DNA of 8,335 bases from Alphaproteobacteria bacterium. Lineage in GTDB: Bacteria > Pseudomonadota > Alphaproteobacteria > Rhodospirillales > Rhodospirillaceae. Positions 1 to 7,211 of the stretch are shown here, piece after piece. The DNA is taken from contig JADGDA010000101.1 of assembly GCA_015228695.1 (NCBI GenBank), positions 1 to 8,335 on the forward strand, read 5' to 3'. Within the stretch, counting starts at the first letter, position 1. Every line of letters starts with the position of its first letter. Position numbers and translations under genes: made by a program. The notes under the pieces were generated by a model. The model ran no database searches, was not told the DNA's origin, and saw only the letters and a list, made by a program, of their open reading frames with translations.

Positions 1-40
1 GGCTGATCGCGCCGCCAATAGGCGCACCAGGAGGAAGCGC
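1..40. other. Window edge upstream of aat
   Basis: This short stretch cannot be assigned to a gene. Frame 1 has stops at 4-6 (TGA) and 19-21 (TAG), so the first could be the last codon of an upstream + strand gene. Frame 3 stays open until a TGA at 51-53, inside aat. In related alphaproteobacteria aat often follows the acetyl-CoA carboxylase genes accB and accC. That is remembered context, not something visible here. Confidence 0.3.
29..34 (+). promoter_or_regulatory. Shine-Dalgarno site of aat
   Basis: AGGAGG, a near-perfect anti-16S complement, lies 6 bases before the ATG at 41. It fixes the start of aat and argues against an extension, although the frame is open back to the window edge. 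Confidence 0.85.
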
Positions 41-691
41 ATGCTTCCGCTGACGCCCGAGATTCTCTTGCGCGCCTACGCGGCGGGATGCTTCCCGATG
101 GCGCGCGGGCGCGACGATCCGGGAATCGAGTGGTTTTCCCCGACGCTGCGGGGCGTGCTGCCGCTCGACGGGTTCCATGTTCCGCGCAGCCTGTCCAAGG
201 TTCTGCGCCGGGGCGTCTTTTGCGTCCGCTGCGACACGGCGTTCGCCGAAGTCGTTCGCAGCTGCGCCGAGCCCGCGCCCGGCCGTGAGGGAACCTGGAT
301 CAACGATGAAATCTTCCGGCTTTACGTGGACCTGCACAACCTGGGCCATGCCCACAGCGTCGAAAGCTGGCGGGACGGCCGGCTGGTCGGGGGGCTCTAC
401 GGGGTGGCGCTGGGGGGGGCGTTCTTCGGCGAGAGCATGTTCTCGCGGGAAACCGACGCTTCCAAGGTCGCGCTCTGCCATCTGGTGGCGTGTCTGAAGG
501 CGGGAGGATTCAGCCTGCTCGACACCCAATTCATCACCGCCCATCTGGCCCGGTTCGGGGCGGTCGAAATCCCCCGTCGGGCCTATCTGGAACGACTGGC
601 TGCCGCGCTCGCTCAGCGGGCCGGTTTTAAGTGCGGGGGCGGGGAGTCGGCGTCCGGAACGTTGCGGCACTCCACCAGCCACAAGTCGTAG
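41..691 (+). CDS. aat: Leucyl/phenylalanyl-tRNA--protein transferase
   Basis: Aat transfers Leu or Phe from charged tRNA to the N-terminal Arg or Lys of proteins, creating N-degrons for the cytosolic ClpS/ClpAP pathway. The 216-residue product shows the family blocks in order: GCFPMA (16-21), WFSPTLRGVLP (31-41), TWI (85-87), GHAHSVESW (102-110), GESMFS (130-135), ASK (140-142) and QFITAHLARFGA (163-174). It lacks the roughly 20-residue N-terminal extension of the E. coli enzyme (234 aa), as is usual in alphaproteobacteria. The ATG at 41 is supported by a strong Shine-Dalgarno site. It is the only + strand gene in the window. Its last 25 or so codons, after the conserved core ends near residue 190, overlap the oppositely oriented DUF2155 gene. 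That tail (GFKCGGGESASG and onward) looks unconserved, and its sequence is constrained by the antisense gene. Confidence 0.97.
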   Translation: MLPLTPEILLRAYAAGCFPMARGRDDPGIEWFSPTLRGVLPLDGFHVPRSLSKVLRRGVFCVRCDTAFAEVVRSCAEPAPGREGTWINDEIFRLYVDLHNLGHAHSVESWRDGRLVGGLYGVALGGAFFGESMFSRETDASKVALCHLVACLKAGGFSLLDTQFITAHLARFGAVEIPRRAYLERLAAALAQRAGFKCGGGESASGTLRHSTSHKS

Positions 692-1065
692 ACCGGATGC
701 TCCATCGCCGACAGCGCGGGGCTGGAGGAAAACATCCATCCCCGGAAAACCTCCGCCGCCGGTTCCCCCGGCTTCACCTCCCACACGTCGAGGAAGGCGG
801 CGTTCTCCGGCGTCTCCTCCGGGGGGCGGGCCGAACAGGCGCGGACGATGAGTTCCAGGGTGCCGACGTGCACCGACTCCCCCACCGGAGCCTCCACGGT
901 GCTGACCCGCGCCACCACCTTGTCGATCCAGCGCAGGACGGCGGTGTTGGCGCGGATTTCGGTGGCGCCGGCGGTGGAGGACAGGAGCAGGAGACCGGCG
1001 ACCGCGCACCCGAGGCGCTTGAAACGGCGGACGGAAGGGACGGACGCCGGAGCCATGATCGTCAC
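613..1065 (-). CDS. Secreted DUF2155-family protein
   Basis: A 150-residue protein of the alphaproteobacterial DUF2155 family; its biochemical role is not known to me. It has a signal peptide: basic n-region RRFKR (13-17), hydrophobic core about 18-32, and a probable signal peptidase I site after AGA (residue 34). The mature part has the family pattern: LRWIDKV (44-50), STVEAPVGE (55-63), VRACSARPPEE (74-84), PENAAFLDVWE (86-96), FRGWMFSSSPALSA (107-120) and HPVYDLWLVEC (123-133). Cys77 and Cys133 could form a periplasmic disulfide. The start is GTG at 1065, whose GTGA overlaps the stop of the preceding mlaD gene. An ATG at 1056 (residue 4) is equally possible, and neither has a clear Shine-Dalgarno site, so translational coupling is likely. 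It is the last gene of the NDUFA12-mlaD-mlaD operon, so an envelope role linked to lipid transport is plausible but unproven. Confidence 0.92.
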   Translation of the reverse strand: MTIMAPASVPSVRRFKRLGCAVAGLLLLSSTAGATEIRANTAVLRWIDKVVARVSTVEAPVGESVHVGTLELIVRACSARPPEETPENAAFLDVWEVKPGEPAAEVFRGWMFSSSPALSAMEHPVYDLWLVECRNVPDADSPPPHLKPAR

Positions 1066-1523
1066 TTGGCTTCGTCGGCGCCCTGGGTCGCGAGGAAGAT
1101 GATCTCGCTGACCGTCTCCTCCAGCGACTTGAAGTCCCGCGTCTGGGCGACGGCGCCCCCGTCGGGAATCCGTTCGGCGGCGTTTCCGGGTTCCAGCTTC
1201 AGGTACTTGCCGCCCAGCAATCCCTCGCTGACGATCGAGGCCACCGTGTCGGTGGGAAGGCGCACATGGGGCGCGATGCTCAACCGCACCACGGCCTCAT
1301 AGGTGTTCGGGTCCAGGGACTGGCCGACGACGGTGCCGATCTTGATCCCGGAGATGCGCACGTCGCTGCCGGTTTCCAGCCCGCCGACCCTGGCGAAGAC
1401 GGCCTTGACGTCGTACCCCTGGACCGGCTTGACGCTCGACGTCGAATAGGCGAACGCGAGGAAGAAGCCCGCCACCAGGAGCACGACCGCTCCCATGATC
1501 GTCTCAATCGGGTTTCTTCTCAT
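1062..1523 (-). CDS. mlaD: MlaD-family lipid transport protein (copy A)
   Basis: MlaD proteins are inner-membrane-anchored periplasmic MCE-domain subunits that form hexameric rings and pass phospholipids between the MlaFEB ABC transporter and periplasmic carriers. This 153-residue copy has an N-terminal membrane anchor (about 8-26) and then an MCE domain (about 36-115). The domain includes GYDVKAVFARVGGLETGSDV, then VRISGIKIGTVVGQ (55-68) and the family hallmark GLLGGKYLKLEPG (101-113). The C-terminal segment FKSLEETVSEIIF (131-143) matches the helix that follows the MCE core in MlaD. No mlaE, mlaF or mlaC gene is in view, so those partners must be encoded elsewhere. The ATG at 1523 overlaps the upstream stop as ATGA, and a G-rich run (GAGGGGGGGG) just before it can act as ribosome-binding site. 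The downstream junction with the DUF2155 gene is a 4-base GTGA overlap. Of the two copies, this one looks more like the canonical alphaproteobacterial MlaD. Confidence 0.93.
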   Translation of the reverse strand: MRRNPIETIMGAVVLLVAGFFLAFAYSTSSVKPVQGYDVKAVFARVGGLETGSDVRISGIKIGTVVGQSLDPNTYEAVVRLSIAPHVRLPTDTVASIVSEGLLGGKYLKLEPGNAAERIPDGGAVAQTRDFKSLEETVSEIIFLATQGADEAK

Positions 1524-2014
1524 GGTCCCCCCCCCTCGACTCCCTTGGCGGTCGCCTTCGCCCGCTTGGCCTTGGCCTGCGACAGGATGCGGGCCAGCAG
1601 GTCGTCCACGATGATCGAGCCCTGGGTATAGGTCAGCCGCCCGTCGGGCGCGAGCATCTTTTCCGAGCCTCCCGGCTGCAATTCGATGTATTTGGACCCG
1701 AGCAGCCCATCGGACTGGATCAGGGCGGCCGAATCCACCGGCAGGGCGACTCCGGCGTGGACCTTCATCGTGACGATGGCCCGGAAGTCGTCGGTCAGGG
1801 TCTGGCCGACAACCGTGCCCACCGGCATTCCCCCCAGGCGGACGGCCCCGCCGGCGCCCAGGCCGTCGGTCCGGTTGAACTGCGCGGTCACGAGATAGCC
1901 GGAACCGTCGTCGTTCCTGGACGGCGCCCGCCCACCGGAGGCATAGGCCATGAAAAGGGCGCCCAAAACCACCACGAACCCACCCACCAGGGTTTCCCGT
2001 CTGGGGTTGTTCAT
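1520..2014 (-). CDS. mlaD: MlaD-family lipid transport protein (copy B)
   Basis: A second, divergent MCE-domain protein of 164 residues, directly upstream of copy A. It has a membrane anchor (about 9-25), a Gly/Ser/Asn-rich linker (26-39), and an MCE domain starting at GYLVTAQFNRTDGL. VRLGGMPVGTVVGQ (58-71) and GLLGSKYIELQPGG (103-116) align with copy A without large gaps. The shared GTVVGQ and GLLG-KY blocks suggest tandem duplication or long-standing paralogy. The C-terminus differs: a helix (VDDLLARILSQAK) is followed by a Lys/Ala-rich tail, AKAKRAKATAKG. The frame is open back to 2131, but that part is low-complexity out-of-frame coding sequence of the upstream gene. The ATG at 2014 begins right before the anchor, so I chose it, although the Shine-Dalgarno signal is weak. 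The gap to the NDUFA12 stop is 37 bases. The two copies could form mixed hexamers or serve different substrates; the sequence does not decide this. Confidence 0.88.
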   Translation of the reverse strand: MNNPRRETLVGGFVVVLGALFMAYASGGRAPSRNDDGSGYLVTAQFNRTDGLGAGGAVRLGGMPVGTVVGQTLTDDFRAIVTMKVHAGVALPVDSAALIQSDGLLGSKYIELQPGGSEKMLAPDGRLTYTQGSIIVDDLLARILSQAKAKRAKATAKGVEGGGP

Positions 2015-2051
2015 GACCGGTCCGCGCGTTCCATGGTGGCGAAAGGACCGC

Positions 2052-2399
2052 TCACTCGGGCTGCCACGGCTGATAGTCGTCCCGGGTCCGGGGGCGCGCG
2101 CCGCCCCTGGAGTCGTGGCCCGGAGGAACATAGCCGCCCGCCGTTCCCGACAGATTGGGCAGGTGTTCCTTCACCCACGGGCGGTCCGGCCGCTCCAGCG
2201 GCGCGGCCGTGGTGTGGTGGAGCCAGGAGTGCCACTCGGGCGGAACCTTGGAGGCCTCATGGCTTCCCTTGTACAGCACCCAACGGCGCTCCCGCCCGCC
2301 GGGGAAGCGCGGAGAGGCCCGGAAATACCGGTTGCCGAACTGATCGGTTCCAACGGGTTTCCCCTTGAACCAAGTGAACAGGAGCGTGCCGAGTATCAT
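2052..2399 (-). CDS. NDUFA12-family complex I accessory subunit
   Basis: This belongs to the NDUFA12 (B17.2) family, a supernumerary subunit or assembly factor of NADH:ubiquinone oxidoreductase. It is found in mitochondria and alphaproteobacteria, where it sits on the peripheral arm near the membrane. The 115-residue product shows FTWFKGKPVGTDQFGNRYF (8-26), RRWVLYKG (38-45), EASKVPPEWHSWLHHT (48-63), WVKEHLPNLSGT (75-86) and a DDYQPWQPE end, all family features. It is a little short at the N-terminus compared with some homologs. The ATG at 2399 has a good Shine-Dalgarno sequence (GGGAGGG) 7 bases upstream and a candidate promoter further up. It is the first gene of the operon with the two mlaD genes and the DUF2155 gene. 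The core nuo operon is not in this window. The link to mlaD is by position only; I infer no shared pathway. Confidence 0.93.
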   Translation of the reverse strand: MILGTLLFTWFKGKPVGTDQFGNRYFRASPRFPGGRERRWVLYKGSHEASKVPPEWHSWLHHTTAAPLERPDRPWVKEHLPNLSGTAGGYVPPGHDSRGGARPRTRDDYQPWQPE

Positions 2400-2406
2400 G
2401 CCATGT

Positions 2407-2413
2407 CCCTCCC
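2407..2413 (-). promoter_or_regulatory. Shine-Dalgarno site of the NDUFA12 gene
   Basis: On the - strand GGGAGGG lies 7 bases before the ATG at 2399. A second ATG at 2404 is out of frame and too close to the site, so 2399 is the supported start. Confidence 0.7.
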
Positions 2414-2435
2414 GCGATCATCGCCGCCGCGACGG

Positions 2436-2465
2436 ACTATAGGCACACCACCCCACCCCCGTCCA
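2436..2465 (-). promoter_or_regulatory. Candidate sigma70 promoter of the NDUFA12-mlaD operon
   Basis: On the - strand, TGGACG (2465-2460, 4 of 6 matches to the -35 consensus) and TATAGT (2441-2436, 5 of 6 to the -10) are separated by 18 bases. Transcription would start near 2429, giving a leader of about 30 bases before the ATG at 2399. A dyad, GCCAC-ct-GTGGC (2466-2477), abuts the -35 box and could be an operator. This promoter would give the operon its own transcription despite the abi island upstream. It is a visual match only. Confidence 0.42.
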
Positions 2466-2515
2466 GCCACCTGTGGCCCCCGCGCTCCGACAGGGTGTGG
2501 CCCGAATCGGGCGCT

Positions 2516-3370
2516 CTAAAAGCCAAGCTCCGAAGGCTGGGCAACAGGATAGCTGCAAAGCAATGTGGCGACCTCGCTCACAATTGCAACTGATTGCCCT
2601 CTACATTTCAATAGGTATTCCAGAGCTTCAAGGAACGCCTTCAATTTTGCAGGCTGTCCAGAAGGAATATTTTGTCTATGATAGACATTTATCCCTTTCT
2701 GAAATGCCCTATTCCAAAGGCGATCATGATGGGCGCATATATTCCTGAAATCAATGAATGCTTCAATCCACTTTTCAAAAACAATCCTATTAGTTACACC
2801 GAAGCTATTTGCTATAGAGAGTCGGATCGGTTTCGAAAGTGTCGTGAAAAACAAATTAGTCGCACCAAAAGTCATGAATTCCTTCAGGGTCCAAATCGGA
2901 GGCAAATGTGGAGGGTTGTATTTACTAAAATAATGTTTTGCTCTCTGGTCTTTGCTTTTGTGAAACACCTCGGAAAGGCACTTTACAGCCGATAAGTGCA
3001 ATTTCTCTGATTCATAGATTGAAGCGTTGAAGTATGGATGGGGACCATGCTTTGAACTCAACTCCTCTGCGATCAAATTCCGAAGCGCCAATTCAAATTT
3101 AGAGCAATAGCAAAAGCATAAGGTGCGCAGCTCTTCATCAAGCGCGTAAAGCCCCATGATCTCGTCGAAGGTGCAGCCCGATCTGAAAGGCCTTCCAGGG
3201 GCTTGGTGGTGGCGGCGGCTACTGAAGTAAATGCGAAGCCGATCATACCCGATCTCCGCGATTTTCTGCTCAGCAGCGGCAAAATTACTGACAGTGAGGC
3301 CGCGCGCAATGAGGTGTTGGACCAACGCGGCAGGCGGCGCGTAAGGTTTGACGTAGGGTATCGGCAGCAT
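2516..3370 (-). CDS. Abi-like (Abi_2, AbiD/AbiF type) HEPN protein
   Basis: A 284-residue member of the Abi_2 family, whose founders AbiD and AbiF cause abortive infection of phage-infected lactococci. The family belongs to the HEPN RNase superfamily. Visible landmarks: the N-terminal PYVKPYAPP (5-13) resembles the family's PYTKP start. IGYDRLRIYF (40-49) matches the YYRL-Y block, and FELALRNLIAEEL (92-104) matches the E-x-x-x-R helix. WTLKEFMTFG (160-169) is also a family block. The hallmark FRNICAHHDRLWNR (208-221) contains the R-x4-H pair R209/H214. These residues are predicted to cut RNA and appear intact, so the gene looks functional. The ATG at 3370 has GGAG just before it. A GTG at 3406 would add 12 residues but lies inside the terminator stem. 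Base composition is clearly lower in GC than both neighbours, mainly in the distal two thirds, with codons such as ATA, which suggests horizontal acquisition. A structured leader with repeats and a terminator sits directly upstream. The family call is firm; RNA-antitoxin control is inference. Confidence 0.88.
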   Translation of the reverse strand: MLPIPYVKPYAPPAALVQHLIARGLTVSNFAAAEQKIAEIGYDRLRIYFSSRRHHQAPGRPFRSGCTFDEIMGLYALDEELRTLCFCYCSKFELALRNLIAEELSSKHGPHPYFNASIYESEKLHLSAVKCLSEVFHKSKDQRAKHYFSKYNPPHLPPIWTLKEFMTFGATNLFFTTLSKPIRLSIANSFGVTNRIVFEKWIEAFIDFRNICAHHDRLWNRAFQKGINVYHRQNIPSGQPAKLKAFLEALEYLLKCRGQSVAIVSEVATLLCSYPVAQPSELGF

Positions 3371-3373
3371 GAT

Positions 3374-3377
3374 CTCC
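3374..3377 (-). promoter_or_regulatory. Ribosome-binding site of the abi gene
   Basis: GGAG on the - strand lies 3 bases before the ATG at 3370, a short spacing. It falls just after the terminator T-run (3388-3382). Only transcripts that pass the terminator would therefore carry the abi ribosome-binding site. Confidence 0.45.
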
Positions 3378-3381
3378 AGGC

Positions 3382-3431
3382 AAAAAAAGGGGTTACCATT
3401 TTGCACTCCCCAGGGGGACGTGTGGCAACCC
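3382..3431 (-). terminator. Intrinsic terminator / attenuator upstream of abi
   Basis: As - strand RNA, GGGUUGCCA (3431-3423) pairs with UGGUAACCC (3398-3390) over 9 bp, including one G-U wobble. Inside it, CAC/GUG (3422-3420 with 3406-3404) and UCCC/GGGA (3418-3415 with 3410-3407) continue the stem with a bulged G, a CAAAA bulge and a CCUG loop. C then seven U follow (3389-3382). The wobble would be a C-A mismatch in + strand RNA, so the structure is specific to the - strand. It lies about 95 bases after the gyrB stop and may terminate gyrB transcripts. It also ends 11 bases before the abi ATG, so it controls any abi transcript that starts upstream. Confidence 0.78.
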
Positions 3432-3466
3432 GTGACGAAGAGAGCTTAGGCATTTGCAAAGTTACC

Positions 3467-3479
3467 TTCAAGCTTTTTT
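3467..3479. repeat. 13-base direct repeat, copy 2
   Basis: TTCAAGCTTTTTT on the + strand (AAAAAAGCTTGAA on the - strand) is identical to 3495-3507, with starts exactly 28 bases apart. It contains the palindrome AAGCTT. On the - strand a degenerate third core, AAGCT (3447-3443), falls at the same 28-base phase. Confidence 0.9.
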
Positions 3480-3494
3480 TACACGGAGTAAACT

Positions 3495-3507
3495 TTCAAG
3501 CTTTTTT
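3495..3507. repeat. 13-base direct repeat, copy 1
   Basis: A perfect copy of TTCAAGCTTTTTT, separated from the other copy by 15 bases. It lies in the gyrB-abi intergenic region, 19 bases beyond the gyrB stop codon. With one mismatch the similarity runs to 16 bases on the - strand side (AAAAAAGCTTGAARGT). Confidence 0.9.
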
Positions 3508-3525
3508 CATGAATGCCGTTATCCC

Positions 3526-5991
<2,466 letters not shown>

Positions 5992-5997
5992 GTCGAG

Positions 5998-6001
5998 TCC
6001 T
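5998..6001 (-). promoter_or_regulatory. Shine-Dalgarno site of gyrB, overlapping the recF stop
   Basis: On the - strand AGGA lies 6 bases before the ATG at 5991. It shares bases with the recF stop TAG (6002-6000), so ribosomes finishing recF would sit on the gyrB initiation site. This supports the 5991 start rather than a longer product. Confidence 0.6.
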
Positions 6002-7211
6002 ACACCGCTGATTGTCGCGTCACGGCCGCGTCCTGGACGCGGAAGAACTGCCCCCGCTCGCCGAGGCCGGCGAACAGGGATTGATCGGTTCCGGTCATCC
6101 ACGCCTGGGCCCCCAGCGCGCAGACCGTATCGAACAGGGCGCGCCGCCGGGTCTCGTCCAGGTGGGCGACCACCTCGTCCAGCAGCAGCAGGGGAGCCCA
6201 TCCCCTGGCCGAGGTCTGGATGCGGGCCTGGGCCAGCACCAGGGAAATCAACAACGCCTTCTGCTCGCCGGTCGAACAGTGGGCCGCCGGCATGTCCTTG
6301 TCCCCGTGGCGGACCAGCAGGTCGCTGCGGTGCGGCCCCTCCGCGGCCCCGCCGGTCCGGCCATCCACGCTCCGACCGGCGGACAAGGCCCGGCGCAGGC
6401 GGCTTTCCACCTCCAGGGCCGGTCCCTCGTCAAGCCACGTCTCCACCGTTCCCTCCAGGGTCGGCACCGCGCGGGGAAAGGGGCCGTCGGCTCCGGCACA
6501 GGCCCGCGCCAACCGCGCCACCACGTCCCGCCGCGCCGCCGCCACGGCAACCCCGGTCTCGGCCATGGTTTCCTCCAGGGCCGCCAGCCACGCCGGGTCC
6601 GCCCGGCGCTCCTCCCGCAATAGCCGCGCCCTCTGGCGCAAGGCGTTCTCGTAGGCGGAGACCCGGGCCGCGTGACCCGTATCCAATCCAAAGGCCAAAC
6701 GGTCCAGGAAGCGTCTCCGCGCCGAGGCTCCCTCGACGAAAAGCCGATCCATGGCCGGGGTCAGCCACACCGCCGAGGCCACTTCCGCCAGGGCCACCTG
6801 GCCGCGGACGGTCTCGCCGTCGATGCGGACCACGCGCCGGTCCCTCGGCTCGCCGCTCCCCCCTCGGCCTTCCCCTTGGCCGCTCTCGCGTCCCGTGCCC
6901 ACCTCGACCGGTCCGGAGGGGGTTTGGACGGTGGCCGCCACCGCCCATCCGGCTCCGTCTCCGGCGTCCCTCCGCGTCACCTCGGCCAACCGCGCCCGCC
7001 GGAGGCCCCGGCCCGGCGTCAGGAACGAAAGGGCCTCGATCAGATTGGTTTTCCCGGCCCCGTTGGGTCCCGTCAGCACCGCCGGCCGCAGATCGGCGTC
7101 CAGCCGCAGGCGGGCATAGCAGCGGAAATCGCTGAGCGTCACCCGCGTGACCCCGGTGGCCGTCTTCGTCTCCCCGGGCATGCCGCCGATGTGAAGCGCG
7201 GCCGCGTTCAC
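6000..7211 (-). CDS. recF: DNA replication and repair protein RecF
   Basis: RecF is an SMC-like ABC ATPase that, with RecO and RecR, loads RecA at single-strand gaps. The 403-residue product has the N-terminal strand VTLSDFRCYARLRL (24-37) and Walker A GPNGAGKTN (48-56). It also has FLDRLAF (168-174), GPHRSDL (292-298), the ABC signature STGEQKALL (313-321) and Walker B LLLLDEVVAHLD (341-352). It is somewhat longer than E. coli RecF (357). Part of the excess is a Gly/Arg/Glu-rich loop (about 106-126), and part is the N-terminal 20 residues. The start is GTG at 7211, whose GTGA overlaps the dnaN stop, implying coupling. An ATG at 7181 (residue 11) is an alternative, and both precede the conserved domain. 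The gene sits between dnaN and gyrB, the common order near oriC. Confidence 0.97.
   Translation of the reverse strand: MNAAALHIGGMPGETKTATGVTRVTLSDFRCYARLRLDADLRPAVLTGPNGAGKTNLIEALSFLTPGRGLRRARLAEVTRRDAGDGAGWAVAATVQTPSGPVEVGTGRESGQGEGRGGSGEPRDRRVVRIDGETVRGQVALAEVASAVWLTPAMDRLFVEGASARRRFLDRLAFGLDTGHAARVSAYENALRQRARLLREERRADPAWLAALEETMAETGVAVAAARRDVVARLARACAGADGPFPRAVPTLEGTVETWLDEGPALEVESRLRRALSAGRSVDGRTGGAAEGPHRSDLLVRHGDKDMPAAHCSTGEQKALLISLVLAQARIQTSARGWAPLLLLDEVVAHLDETRRRALFDTVCALGAQAWMTGTDQSLFAGLGERGQFFRVQDAAVTRQSAV

Larger units (their letters stand above)
2400..2515. other. GC-rich intergenic region between NDUFA12 and abi genes
   Basis: This 116-base region returns to the high GC of the backbone right after the abi stop codon. 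It holds the NDUFA12 ribosome-binding site and candidate promoter, the dyad at 2466-2477 and a small GC hairpin (2500-2512, GCCCG-att-CGGGC on the - strand). The hairpin lies 3 bases after the abi stop but has no T-run, so I do not call it a terminator. No RNA gene is recognised. Confidence 0.5.
3382..3525 (-). ncRNA. Possible structured small RNA / leader upstream of abi
   Basis: The 144 bases from the gyrB stop to the terminator T-run contain no credible gene but several complementary segments, read as - strand RNA. GGCAUU (3517-3512) pairs with AAUGCC (3454-3449). UUGAAAGUU (3499-3491) pairs with AACUUUGCAA (3463-3454) with one bulged G. A smaller alternative hairpin is UUUAC/GUAAA (3492-3488 with 3482-3478). 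Two perfect 13-base repeats lie within, and the RNA would end at a strong terminator. GGUAAC (3466-3461) can also pair with GUUGCC of the terminator stem, giving a possible antiterminator. I found no convincing promoter; GATAAC at 3523-3518 is a weak -10 without a -35. It could be an independent RNA, an abi attenuator, or simply the gyrB 3' UTR. Confidence 0.35.

Noticed and set aside
2015..2131. Longer start for MlaD copy B
   Set aside because: The extra 39 codons overlap the NDUFA12 gene in another frame, and the membrane anchor expected at the N-terminus begins right after the ATG at 2014.
2500..2512. GC hairpin just after the abi stop as an intrinsic terminator
   Set aside because: The stem is only 5 bp and no T-run follows on the - strand, so at most it is a weak structure.
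2473..2995. Small + strand genes opposite abi (frames at 2473-2748 and 2672-2995)
   Set aside because: Both are antisense shadows of the abi coding region, without ribosome-binding sites or recognisable domains.
3073..3471. Separate small gene upstream of abi (frame open from 3471)
   Set aside because: It runs through the terminator and overlaps abi in a different frame, with no ribosome-binding site and no recognisable protein.
3467..3507. CRISPR array
   Set aside because: Only two short perfect repeats 15 bases apart are present. Repeat length, spacer length and number do not fit an array, and no cas gene is present.
5992..6201. N-terminal extension of gyrB by 70 codons
   Set aside because: The extra part overlaps recF, is Arg/Pro/Gly-rich, and is not GyrB-like. 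The ATG at 5991 has a ribosome-binding site.
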